This document shows positions 1-9,113 of a stretch of DNA of 64,000 nucleotides, in pieces (the first letter of the stretch is position 1; each line of letters begins with the position of its first letter). A program made the position numbers and the translations under genes. The notes beneath the pieces were generated by a model. The model was not told the DNA's origin and searched no databases. It saw nothing but the letters and a program-made list of their open reading frames with translations. Origin of the DNA: Saprospiraceae bacterium (GTDB taxonomy: Bacteria; Bacteroidota; Bacteroidia; Chitinophagales; Saprospiraceae); contig JADJVK010000055.1 in assembly GCA_016710625.1 (NCBI GenBank), positions 61,032 to 125,031 of the forward strand, written 5' to 3'.

Positions 1-82
1 TAAAACTTCAGATAATGTCATATAGAAATTGATTTTTTTAAATGTAAAAATATGATTTTATAATTAAACATGAAAACAATAT

Positions 83-829
83 TTAACCCATTTGGTCCAG
101 CAATTTTATGATTTCAGCTTTTTTTCGAACGGAGACAGGCACTTCAAAACCATTTTTTAGTTTTAAAAATCCACCGTCCTTCTTAGAAAACTCCTGAATA
201 AAATTGAAATTGATTAAATGTGATTGATGAGTTCTGATAAAATTATGCTCTTTCAGCAAATCTTCAAAATGTTTTAGCGTTTTGGTCACAAATATTTTCT
301 CATTCGTATTTAAAACAATCAATGTATTATTCCCATCTGATTCGCAACGAATGATATCAGAAATTGAAACTATATGAATTTTATCTAAAGTATGTAAGGA
401 TAATTTATTGGGCAAATTGCCAGGATTTTTAATATTTTCTCTTAGTAAATCCAAATTTGCATTCGATTCACTTCTGAAATTTTTAACTTTTGCAACTGCT
501 TTTTGCAACAGCTCAATATCAATAGGTTTGAGCAAATAATCAATAGCAGAAAATCGAAAGGCACGGATGGCATGTTCGTCTGATGCCGTGATAAATATGA
601 TTTTTGATTTCAAATCTGGAAAAATTTCTAAAATATCAAATCCATTTCCATCTGATAAAGAGATATCCAAAAAAAGGATATCAGGCTCATTTTGGCGGAT
701 TAATTTAGCTGCATTCACCACTCCGTTTGCTGTACCAATCACCTGAATATCCGCACAATAATTCTGAATATCATATAATAAAAGCTGCATAGCTTCGGGC
801 ATATCTTCCACAATAATCGCTGTTAACAT
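83..829 (-). CDS. LytTR-family response regulator
   Basis: This is a two-component response regulator of the LytR/AlgR type, 248 aa. The N-terminal receiver domain (about residues 2-118) has the acidic pair near E8-D9, the phospho-acceptor aspartate D55 in LFLDIS and the conserved lysine K101 in LLKP. The C-terminal half (about 145-245) is a LytTR DNA-binding domain with typical segments such as FIRTHQSHLIN. It lies 11 nt downstream of the sensor kinase gene and is surely co-transcribed with it, so that kinase is its likely partner. LytTR regulators normally bind paired direct repeats upstream of their targets; I did not identify such a site. The targets are unknown, though the exported proteins encoded just upstream on the same strand are candidates. 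Confidence 0.93.
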   Translation of the reverse strand: MLTAIIVEDMPEAMQLLLYDIQNYCADIQVIGTANGVVNAAKLIRQNEPDILFLDISLSDGNGFDILEIFPDLKSKIIFITASDEHAIRAFRFSAIDYLLKPIDIELLQKAVAKVKNFRSESNANLDLLRENIKNPGNLPNKLSLHTLDKIHIVSISDIIRCESDGNNTLIVLNTNEKIFVTKTLKHFEDLLKEHNFIRTHQSHLINFNFIQEFSKKDGGFLKLKNGFEVPVSVRKKAEIIKLLDQMG

Positions 830-840
830 ATTTTTATTTA

Positions 841-3800
841 TTATAATGAATTTAAAATTGGAATGATTAATCGAACATTGGTGCCGATTGGTTTATTATT
901 GGCATCTTCTAAGTCCTTAATTGATTCAGCTGCCAAGTTATTGTCATTTAAGGCAATCAATCTTTTCTTAGTCACTTCCATTCCAAGAGAAACGTGTCCT
1001 TTTTTTCGTTCTGCAGAAAGTTCTTTTGCCTTATTTCTCCCTACCCCATTATCTCTGACATTGCAAATTATTTTTTGTCCATCCATTTCAAATGTTATAT
1101 CTATTTGCCCAATCTTATTCAAATGCGAAATGCCATGAATGACCGCATTTTCGACATAGGGTTGTATCAACATTGAAGGTATTTCGATTTCATCAGCTTC
1201 AATATTTTCACCAATATTAATTTCATAATTGAATTCATTTTTCTGACAAAATTGTTCCATGTTTAAATATTTTGTCAAAGATTCTATTTCTTCAGATAAG
1301 GTCACTGATTTCTTTCTAGAATTATTCAAAATACTTCGCATCAATAATGCAAAATTTTGAATCTGTTTTCTGGCTGCTTCAGGTTCTTGGGTGACTACCA
1401 AAGACTGGATGCTATTCAGAGCATTGAATATAAAATGAGGATTCATTTGGAGCTGAAGTGCCTTTTGCTCTAAAGATAATAATTCATTTTTCAGCATTAA
1501 TTCATTATTCTTAATAGCAGCTTTCTTTTTGATATTTTTTTCTCTAATCAAAAAAATGCTGATAATAATTCCAATTCCTAACAAACCACATACTATTTGG
1601 AACCAAGTTTTTTGCCAAAGTGGCTTGCCAATTTTGAAATAAATTTGCTTAATTTGACTGAGTTGCTTTTCATCGAATGTTGATTGAACTTTAAAACAAT
1701 AATCGCCAGGAACTAAACCGGAAAAGTTAATCCTTTGTTCTTTGCTCCATCCAGACCAATTTTCATCAATGCCTTGCAACTGATATCGATATTTTATGTT
1801 ATCCGGATAATTGACATGAATTGCATTGAAACTAAAACTTAAATTGTTTAGATTATAGGGTAATAAATTGGTATTCAAAGAATTACTTGTAAAACAATTT
1901 GAATAGTATGTTTTAGTTACAGGTTTATTATATAAAAGTATCTCTGAAAGATTTAAAATTGGTGGAGTCTGCATTTTCTTAACAAAGGAGGAATTATATT
2001 GTACCAAACCATTTAAAGTGCCAAACCAAATATTATTTGCATTGTCAGCAAAGATACTGTTATGACAATTTTCGATACCCAAAAAGCCATCTTCTTTATT
2101 GAAATGATTGATATCTAATAACTTTTGGGTTTTAGTATCTATTAAGAATTGATATACACCATTTTCAGTACCTACCCATAATTTATCCCCACTGGAGTAA
2201 ACCATAGAATAAATATTCGTAGAATAAGTTTGGTTGGTTATGCTTAATTTTTTAAAAAAAAGTTCTTTATTCGTTGAAAAGATATTGCTAAAAACGCCTT
2301 CTCCAGTAATCCCTACAAAGCAATTCCCCTTTTTATCTACTTCAATTGTTTTAACTGGAGCAGAAGACAATCCCTCCGTTTTTCCATAGTTTTTTATTTG
2401 AAAATTTTCGTTAATATTTCCAACACTCCCGTTTTTGCAACCAAACCATAGTTTCTTATTATTCGAATCATAAGCCAGACAATTGATATTGTTATCGGGC
2501 AGGCCATTGGAAGTATTGAATATTTGTATATTCTGTGTCGTATCATTTTCAAATATTATGCTGACCAATCCTGCAGATTTTGTGGCTATCCAAATCCTAT
2601 TTTTTGCATCCGACAAAATTTGGATAATTTCATTGTCAGGGAAATTCTTTTTCTGCAAATTAAAAATGAAAACTTTTGTAGAATCGATGCAATAAACACC
2701 TTTGTTTTCTGTACCAACCCAGAGTTTGTTGGTTTTATCCTTATGTAAAGTTTTGATTTTAGTCTGAATATGTAAGGAGTCTAAATTGATTCTTCCAAAG
2801 TTGGATCCATCAAAATAACCAATATTGTCTTGATTAATTGCCAATAAAAAACCATTATTTGCATTTGAGGTTATGGAATAAATTCGGTTGCCTCCAAATC
2901 CAAAATCAAACATATTATAATGTTTGAATAATTGGTTCGACTTTTTTATCAACCCTCCACCAGATGTTCCAATCCAAATATTGTCCCAAATATCTTTGCA
3001 CAAACATATCGTTTTACTGATTGACATTCCTTTGTCCTCGTTAATTTGAATGATTTCGTTGTTGCAAACATTTAAAATTCCGATTCCTTCATTTTCTGTT
3101 GCAAGCCAAATTCTATCCTCAGTTACGTTCAATATATCCTTTGTTTTTGCAATGGACGGATTCAAAAAAGTATTTACTACTTGTTTCGAAATTCCATCCA
3201 ATTTAATGATTCCGTAGCCCAAAATGGACACCCATACATAGCCAAAGCTGTCTGTAACTATTCTATATATTCTTTTCTCAGAAATACTATTAACTTTTTC
3301 ATATGGTAATGTATTATTTTTCTGTACCCAAAGTCCATTGTCAGAAGCTACCCATAATTGATTTGAAAAAATACACAAATCATTAATTACTAACGAATTA
3401 TTATTTAATATTTTTACTTTTATTAATTTATTGTCATTTCTATCATAGGTGAATAGTCCAACATTGGTACCAACCATCAATTTATTATCCCATTCTACGA
3501 TTGCATTTACCTGTATATTTTTACTTTCAATTTTAACATTATAAAACTTGTTTTGATATTTAAAATCCAATCCTTTGTTTGTGCCAATCCAAATTGTATT
3601 ATTGTTATCTACATAAATGCGGTTTATTTGGTCGGAGCTCAATCCGTCATTTGTTGTAAAATTTACAAATTTTTCTCCATCAAATCTTGATAAACCGCCA
3701 CCATTTGTACCTGCCCAAATGTATCCGCTACTATCTTGAGCAATTGAAAACACTTGAGATTGAGGAAGCCCTTCGGCGATAGAATAGTTGAAAAAATTCT

Positions 3801-3876
3801 CTCCTTGTCCGAAGAGCAAACTTAAATTTAAAAGAAAAAAAAGGTTGATATAACATCTTTTTAAAAGGGTATTCAT
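841..3876 (-). CDS. Propeller/Y_Y_Y sensor histidine kinase (LytS-type kinase domain)
   Basis: This is an inner-membrane sensor kinase with a very large periplasmic sensor. I start it at the ATG at 3876 rather than an in-frame ATG 16 codons upstream, because the later start gives a clean signal peptide (MNTLLKRCYINLFFLLN...FGQ). The sensor consists of many Reg_prop-type propeller repeats (motifs such as IWAGTNGGGLSRFD and IWIGTNKGLD), then a Y_Y_Y domain ending in YCFKVQST. One membrane helix (WFQIVCGLLGIGIIISIFL) follows, then a coiled linker and a His_kinase domain with the phospho-acceptor histidine in LQMNPHFIFNALN (about H814) and the ATP-site motifs QPYVENAVIHG and DNGVG. Hybrid-type relatives in gut Bacteroides sense oligosaccharides, but this one is a classical kinase with a separate LytTR regulator, so the ligand cannot be inferred. 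Confidence 0.92.
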   Translation of the reverse strand: MNTLLKRCYINLFFLLNLSLLFGQGENFFNYSIAEGLPQSQVFSIAQDSSGYIWAGTNGGGLSRFDGEKFVNFTTNDGLSSDQINRIYVDNNNTIWIGTNKGLDFKYQNKFYNVKIESKNIQVNAIVEWDNKLMVGTNVGLFTYDRNDNKLIKVKILNNNSLVINDLCIFSNQLWVASDNGLWVQKNNTLPYEKVNSISEKRIYRIVTDSFGYVWVSILGYGIIKLDGISKQVVNTFLNPSIAKTKDILNVTEDRIWLATENEGIGILNVCNNEIIQINEDKGMSISKTICLCKDIWDNIWIGTSGGGLIKKSNQLFKHYNMFDFGFGGNRIYSITSNANNGFLLAINQDNIGYFDGSNFGRINLDSLHIQTKIKTLHKDKTNKLWVGTENKGVYCIDSTKVFIFNLQKKNFPDNEIIQILSDAKNRIWIATKSAGLVSIIFENDTTQNIQIFNTSNGLPDNNINCLAYDSNNKKLWFGCKNGSVGNINENFQIKNYGKTEGLSSAPVKTIEVDKKGNCFVGITGEGVFSNIFSTNKELFFKKLSITNQTYSTNIYSMVYSSGDKLWVGTENGVYQFLIDTKTQKLLDINHFNKEDGFLGIENCHNSIFADNANNIWFGTLNGLVQYNSSFVKKMQTPPILNLSEILLYNKPVTKTYYSNCFTSNSLNTNLLPYNLNNLSFSFNAIHVNYPDNIKYRYQLQGIDENWSGWSKEQRINFSGLVPGDYCFKVQSTFDEKQLSQIKQIYFKIGKPLWQKTWFQIVCGLLGIGIIISIFLIREKNIKKKAAIKNNELMLKNELLSLEQKALQLQMNPHFIFNALNSIQSLVVTQEPEAARKQIQNFALLMRSILNNSRKKSVTLSEEIESLTKYLNMEQFCQKNEFNYEINIGENIEADEIEIPSMLIQPYVENAVIHGISHLNKIGQIDITFEMDGQKIICNVRDNGVGRNKAKELSAERKKGHVSLGMEVTKKRLIALNDNNLAAESIKDLEDANNKPIGTNVRLIIPILNSL

Positions 3877-3959
3877 TAAATTTTGTTTTGAAATCAAATT
3901 AATAATTAGTGTATTTTGGTACAATATAGTGCTTTTTTAAATTTTAAAAAATTTGAAAT

Positions 3960-4970
3960 TTATAAATCGACCATCACCCCTTCTACATTACAATAACCTT
4001 TCACTCTCACATTATTTTTCTTTGAGCTAGGCAAGCTATACCACTGAAAATCAGATGGCTCCAATTGCATTTGCTTTATTTCACTCATCGCATTTTTTTG
4101 CAACTTCAACCAATCTTCAATAGAATTTGAATCTCCGAATATGGGAATTTCAGAAGCATTTTTAAAGGCAAATTCCCATTCTATTACCATTTTAAAATGA
4201 TGTCGGTAGGGTGATTTTTCATTGATATTAGCTTCATTTTCATAAGCAGTTTCCCAATTAATAGCGACATCTGAATATTTTGAGCTGAGTTTTTTCACAA
4301 TCAAATCCTGCTCATCAAACTCATATTTTGAAGTAACAAAATAAAAATTGGACTTTTCCATTTCTAGTTTATCCTTAAAATTCACATAGTATTTTTCAAT
4401 AAACAGGTTTGGCTTTTCTCCTGTATTTTGGCAAGTAAAGATTTTTTCAAGCTCTTTTTTGTAATCTGAATTTTGCCCTACTCCACAACTCACGATGTTG
4501 ATAATTGTTTTGCTGTCTATCACTTTGGAACATATTGGGGAAATATAATTTCCATCTATAGATTTTTTCAAATTGGTTATGGAAGCTCTTGGCAAGGTTG
4601 AATCAATATGAATGCTAAGCCCTTGCCATGGATTTCCATGACAAACCAAATTAATTATTCCATATTTTTCTTTCAAACTATCCCTTTCTAAATAATTTAA
4701 TATGTCTTTAAGGGTTCTACAATGATTTATCACAAAATCTGTTTTCTGAGTTGGATGCATATTATAGTAGTAAGTAGCATTTGAAAAAAAGTTATTATTA
4801 TTTGATTTGTCTTGTCCAAGAATAAAAGTAATGGAAGGTCGCCCTTCCACTACTTGCTGTTTTTCTACATTATTTGGGTCTAGATTATATACTGGGATGC
4901 AGCCAAAGATTAAAAGTGTTATTGCAATAATAATTGGGGAAATGACGCAACTAATTCTAGACATATTCAT
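3960..4970 (-). CDS. Lipoprotein with caspase/CHAT-like His-Cys motifs
   Basis: This 336-aa protein begins with a lipoprotein signal ending in the lipobox LIFGC (lipidated C24), so it should be membrane-anchored and face the periplasm or outer surface. I do not recognise a named family. Two hydrophobic strands end in motifs typical of the caspase-haemoglobinase fold (caspase, clostripain, gingipain, CHAT): INLVCHG with H111-G112, and IINIVSCGVG with C162. The order and the spacing of about 50 residues fit a His/Cys peptidase dyad. The C-terminal 150 residues match nothing I know. The gene sits 13 nt after the VIT/VWA gene on the same strand and 83 bp before the sensor kinase. Peptidase activity is an inference from two motifs; a non-catalytic relative is possible. 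Confidence 0.6.
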   Translation of the reverse strand: MNMSRISCVISPIIIAITLLIFGCIPVYNLDPNNVEKQQVVEGRPSITFILGQDKSNNNNFFSNATYYYNMHPTQKTDFVINHCRTLKDILNYLERDSLKEKYGIINLVCHGNPWQGLSIHIDSTLPRASITNLKKSIDGNYISPICSKVIDSKTIINIVSCGVGQNSDYKKELEKIFTCQNTGEKPNLFIEKYYVNFKDKLEMEKSNFYFVTSKYEFDEQDLIVKKLSSKYSDVAINWETAYENEANINEKSPYRHHFKMVIEWEFAFKNASEIPIFGDSNSIEDWLKLQKNAMSEIKQMQLEPSDFQWYSLPSSKKNNVRVKGYCNVEGVMVDL

Positions 4971-4983
4971 ATTATTTAATTAT

Positions 4984-6984
4984 CTAAATCAATGATTTTC
5001 TGAAGAATAACAAACCAAATATTACAATTGCAAACCCTCCGATAATGCCCCAAATCCTATTGAATTGATCTGAAGTGGCGATGAATGAATCTACTAAATC
5101 GAAATCTGCTCCAACTGCTAAATTTGAAACACCTTCAGGTAAGGGCAGAACTTGTTGCACTGTATTCAATTTACCTTTATTATCTATGACTTCTTTAGTA
5201 TCTATTGCGATAAAAGAGGTGTAAGCAGTCATCAAATTATAAGATAAACCAAGCTGGGTAATTGCTTTTGTGTTTTGTTCAGACTGATAAACTGAACTAT
5301 AATCATCCAATAATTTTATCTTTTCTCTTGCCCACAAATATTTCAATGCACTATGATTATCAGATAGTTGCTCTTGATTCACCTGAATTGTCTCTTCAAA
5401 TTTTCCTTTTCCAGTAAAGCCACTTACAGCAATCGAACCAATTGGATTATTTCGATACTTACCAGCAATAATCAGAGGTCTCTCTGCCATCAAATCAGGT
5501 AATTTTTCATAGATCAAATCATAAGCTTCAAATCCATTAAATTTAATTTTAATATTAGAAAGTACTGGAGTTTGAATATATTTTCTAAACTTGGTTGCTG
5601 TGCTATCCGCCTTACTTTGGTCGAGGATAACAAAAGGTTCTCCACCGCCTACATGAGCTAAACCATTGATTAAGTATCGATTAACACTGCTTCCAATTCC
5701 GAAAGCAAAGACATTTAGATTATTTAAATTAGCTTTTATCAAATCAAAGGCTTCTTTTTCCACAGAAACATAACCATCCGTCACGATTACTACTGACCTT
5801 GATAATGATTTTGAGGGTCTCGGTAAACTCAAAGCAGTTTTCAATGCTCCCAAAATCTCGGTACTTCCACCACCCAATTGGTTATCAATCAAATAGATCG
5901 CTTTTTGAATATTTTCATTCGTAGCTGGCAAAGAATTTTCAGATAGTTTTTGTGAGCTTCCAGAGAATAAAACGACATTGAACTGATCTGATTTTTTTAG
6001 GTTTGATATCAAATTTTTAAGAAGTTTCTTGCTTACATCCAAAGGAAAACCATGCATTGAACCAGAAATATCCACTACAAAAATATACTCTCTTGGAGGT
6101 ATTTCATTTTCCTTTATTTTTTTGGGTGGTTGAACCATTGCAAGGAAAAACTGCTCTTTTCCATCATTAAAAAGTTGCACACCACTTTCAATAGTGTTCC
6201 CTTTCAAAGTATAATTCAAAACAAAATCCTTATTGTTTGCATAAATTTCCTCATTTGATAAATTTAAAATTGCATTTTTATCTGAATATTGATCAATATA
6301 AACTTTATGAGTAAGGCAATTAACAGAAGTGATCGGAACTGTGCTATTTAATTCAAGTCCTAAATTAAAAGTGGAGAAAGGTTTTACCCCTTTTTTAGAG
6401 TAGGGTGTTGAAGCAAATTTGACGCCACTTTTTGTATTGTATCTTGGTCCTACGACTGTTGGGAAAACAAAGCTATACAGACCTTCATCTGGAATTATGA
6501 ACTCCGTATATTGTAATTTAACCTTTATTTCTTCGCCAGAATTTATATTTGCAACATTCATAGTGAATACATTTGGCCTTTCTTGTTCCAAAAGAGATGT
6601 TCGGTTCCCATTGGCTTTTGCTGCTTCATATTCAGTTCTAGCTTGGTTTTTTTCCTTTATTTTTGCAACAATTGTCCGATTCCCAACAATCATTTCCATA
6701 CTGTAAATGGCAGCTTTATCTGACATTGGAAAAACATAAACCGCCTCAATTGGATTTTTCCCTTCGTTTTTGTAAGTCTGTTCAATGGTAACATTCGCAA
6801 TAATTCCAGAAATATTCACTTTTACATCAGTTGATTTTAGGGGAAGTTCAGCGATTTGGCTATCAGATTTCAAGGATTTAAAATAAGGAGCTTCCGTTTT
6901 TGTTTCGACATATTCATTTTGTGCAAATGATTGGAAAACAATCAGCAATAAAAAAATACCCAATAATAATTTCTTGTTTAACAT
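4984..6984 (-). CDS. VIT and VWA domain protein with C-terminal membrane anchor
   Basis: This 666-aa exported protein has the inter-alpha-trypsin-inhibitor heavy-chain architecture. A signal peptide (to about A21) is followed by a VIT domain (about 45-165, with AVYVFPMSDKAAI and KIKEKNQARTEYE) and a von Willebrand A domain starting near 298. The VWA domain has an intact MIDAS motif DISGSMHG (D305, S307, S309), which binds a divalent metal. The protein ends in one hydrophobic helix and a short basic tail (FGLLFFRKSLI). Bacterial VIT/VWA proteins are usually surface adhesion or protein-binding modules. Some family members are sorted by exosortases, but no sorting motif precedes the helix and no exosortase gene is present here. 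It is the first gene of a minus-strand cluster with the caspase-like lipoprotein and the sensor kinase. Confidence 0.9.
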   Translation of the reverse strand: MLNKKLLLGIFLLLIVFQSFAQNEYVETKTEAPYFKSLKSDSQIAELPLKSTDVKVNISGIIANVTIEQTYKNEGKNPIEAVYVFPMSDKAAIYSMEMIVGNRTIVAKIKEKNQARTEYEAAKANGNRTSLLEQERPNVFTMNVANINSGEEIKVKLQYTEFIIPDEGLYSFVFPTVVGPRYNTKSGVKFASTPYSKKGVKPFSTFNLGLELNSTVPITSVNCLTHKVYIDQYSDKNAILNLSNEEIYANNKDFVLNYTLKGNTIESGVQLFNDGKEQFFLAMVQPPKKIKENEIPPREYIFVVDISGSMHGFPLDVSKKLLKNLISNLKKSDQFNVVLFSGSSQKLSENSLPATNENIQKAIYLIDNQLGGGSTEILGALKTALSLPRPSKSLSRSVVIVTDGYVSVEKEAFDLIKANLNNLNVFAFGIGSSVNRYLINGLAHVGGGEPFVILDQSKADSTATKFRKYIQTPVLSNIKIKFNGFEAYDLIYEKLPDLMAERPLIIAGKYRNNPIGSIAVSGFTGKGKFEETIQVNQEQLSDNHSALKYLWAREKIKLLDDYSSVYQSEQNTKAITQLGLSYNLMTAYTSFIAIDTKEVIDNKGKLNTVQQVLPLPEGVSNLAVGADFDLVDSFIATSDQFNRIWGIIGGFAIVIFGLLFFRKSLI

Positions 6985-7175
6985 GGTTTGAAAATTTACT
7001 TTTTAAAGAATTAATTTTAAATTCAATACAAATCTATCCTCAAACCATTTTTCAATTTTGGGTAAACTATTAAGTGTAGGAATCTATTGATTATTCGTTG
7101 TCATTTAATGAAAATATAAATTACAGATGGTAAACATTATTCATATTACCCCATTTTTCTTTATTTAAAATCCCT

Positions 7176-7183
7176 TATCTTTG
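7176..7183 (+). promoter_or_regulatory. Bacteroidota -7 box upstream of argS
   Basis: TATCTTTG matches the Bacteroidota -7 consensus TAnnTTTG and lies about 50 nt before the argS start codon. No clear -33 TTTG element is visible at the expected distance. Confidence 0.5.
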
Positions 7184-7234
7184 CATACAAAATAATAATT
7201 GGTATTTTTGCCAAAATTTTAATAAAAATATTTC

Positions 7235-9079
7235 ATGGATTTTGCATTGACCTTACAACAGGAAGTAGTAGCCGCTATTAAAGCGTTATATCAGATTGAT
7301 TTTGAAGCGAATAAGGTGTCAGTTGCGAACACTAGGAAAGAGTTTGTTGGCGATTATACCGTGGTGATGTTTCCATTAGTGGCAATCTTGAAACAAAGCC
7401 CGAAGCAAATAGGAAATGCTATTGGTGGTTATTTGAAAGAAAATTCTTCTTTTGTTCAAGATTTTAATGTCATAAAAGGTTTTTTGAATCTTGAGTTAAA
7501 AACACAGCTTTGGGCAGACTTTTTGGAAAATGCTTATGCCAATGATCAGTATGGAAATCACCCAAAAACCAACAAAAATGTATTGTTAGAATACTGTTCA
7601 CCCAATACGAATAAACCGCTTCATTTGGGGCATATTCGAAATATTTTGCTTGGTTGGTCTTGCTCAAAAATATTGGAAGCTGCAGGAGATCATGTCATCC
7701 GAACACAGGTGATAAATGATAGAGGAATAGCCATTTGTAAAAGCATGTTGGCATGGAAAAAGTTTGCAAATGGGGAAACACCTCAAACTTCAGGCATCAA
7801 AAGTGACCATTTTGTAGGAAATTACTATGTGCTTTTTGAAACCAAATTCAAAGAAGAATACGAAGTATTTCAAAATTCGTCAGAAGGCATAAAAGTATAT
7901 GAAACCAACAAAAAAGCAAATCAAGAAAGCGATGCTTTTTTCAAAGATTATAAAAATACTTATTTTAATACTTATAGTGCTTTAGGAAAGGAAGCCCGAG
8001 AGATGCTCTTGGATTGGGAAAAAGGAGAACCCAATACGATTGCCCTTTGGAAAACCATGAATGAGTGGGTTATCAGTGGTTTTAATGAAACTCATAAAGC
8101 ACTGGGCGTTGATTTTCACGAAAATTACTTTGAATCTGAAACCTATTTATTGGGAAAAGATTTGATAGAAAAAGGTCTGAAAGAGGGTATTTTTTACCAA
8201 AAAGAGGACACATCCGTTTGGATAGATTTGACCGAGGAGAAATTAGATCATAAATTGGTGTTGAGAAGCGATGGTACATCCGTTTATATGACTCAAGATA
8301 TTGGTATGGCTCATATTCGCTATGAAAAATACAAGATGGATAGCTTGATTTATGTCGTGGCAGATGAACAAAACTACCATTTTCAAGTACTTTTTGAGAT
8401 TCTCAAAAAAATGAAGGAGCCCTATGCTGCTCATCTCTACCATCTAGCTTATGGAATGGTGGAATTGACAACTGGTAAAATGAAGTCAAGAGAAGGAACG
8501 GTGGTAGATGCTGATGATCTTATCAAAGAAGTGATACAAGAGGCTGAAAATGAAGCAGCTGAACGAGGAGATATCAATGCATTACCTGTTGAAGCTAAGA
8601 AAGATATATTGACCAAAATAGGAATGGCGGCTTTGAAATATCATATTATCAAAGTAAATCCGAAAAAGAAAATGGTTTTCGACCCAAAAGAATCAGTTGA
8701 TTTACAGGGGCAAACTGGTCCTTACATTCAATATTCTTATGTGAGAGCCAATGGATTGATCAATAAAATCAATCAGGAAAATTGGCAATCTGAAAAACTT
8801 ATTCCTTCGGTTTTAGAACCGCAAGAAAAGGATTTGTTGATACAACTATATGATTATCCAAATATTATTAAGGAAGCAGCAGCAGATTATGACCCATCTG
8901 TCATCGCAAATTTCACTTATAGTTTGGCAAAATCTTACCATAAATTTTGGCATGATTTACCGATCATTAAAGCACCAACACCAGAGAAAGATTTCCGTAT
9001 AAAATTAAGTATCTTGGTAAAACACGTTTTACAACATAGCATGGATTTATTAGGAATTCCAATGCCGAATAGGATGTAA
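7235..9079 (+). CDS. argS: Arginyl-tRNA synthetase
   Basis: This class I aminoacyl-tRNA synthetase charges tRNA-Arg with arginine in the cytoplasm. The 614-aa product has an N-terminal Arg_tRNA_synt_N domain (about 1-90), the HIGH signature as HLGH at residues 130-133 (preceded by PNTNKP), the catalytic Rossmann core, a KMSKS-equivalent in GKMKSREGTVV, and a DALR anticodon-binding domain at the C-terminus ending GIPMPNRM. Its length is normal for Bacteroidota ArgS. A -7 promoter box is about 50 nt upstream, and the gene is followed after 34 nt by glnS on the same strand, so the two probably form a unit. No frame disruption is seen. Confidence 0.97.
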   Translation: MDFALTLQQEVVAAIKALYQIDFEANKVSVANTRKEFVGDYTVVMFPLVAILKQSPKQIGNAIGGYLKENSSFVQDFNVIKGFLNLELKTQLWADFLENAYANDQYGNHPKTNKNVLLEYCSPNTNKPLHLGHIRNILLGWSCSKILEAAGDHVIRTQVINDRGIAICKSMLAWKKFANGETPQTSGIKSDHFVGNYYVLFETKFKEEYEVFQNSSEGIKVYETNKKANQESDAFFKDYKNTYFNTYSALGKEAREMLLDWEKGEPNTIALWKTMNEWVISGFNETHKALGVDFHENYFESETYLLGKDLIEKGLKEGIFYQKEDTSVWIDLTEEKLDHKLVLRSDGTSVYMTQDIGMAHIRYEKYKMDSLIYVVADEQNYHFQVLFEILKKMKEPYAAHLYHLAYGMVELTTGKMKSREGTVVDADDLIKEVIQEAENEAAERGDINALPVEAKKDILTKIGMAALKYHIIKVNPKKKMVFDPKESVDLQGQTGPYIQYSYVRANGLINKINQENWQSEKLIPSVLEPQEKDLLIQLYDYPNIIKEAAADYDPSVIANFTYSLAKSYHKFWHDLPIIKAPTPEKDFRIKLSILVKHVLQHSMDLLGIPMPNRM

Positions 9080-9113
9080 AATTATTTTTAAAATTATTCA
9101 AATTCAATAATAT

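Noticed and set aside
863..1138. Open frames on the plus strand inside the sensor kinase gene (and similar shadow frames inside other genes)
   Set aside because: They lie antisense to well-supported domains, have no recognisable motifs or initiation context, and owe their length to the composition of the real gene.
4984..6984. VIT/VWA protein as an exosortase (XrtN-type) sorted protein
   Set aside because: No sorting motif precedes the C-terminal helix and no exosortase gene is in the window; a simple membrane anchor explains the tail.
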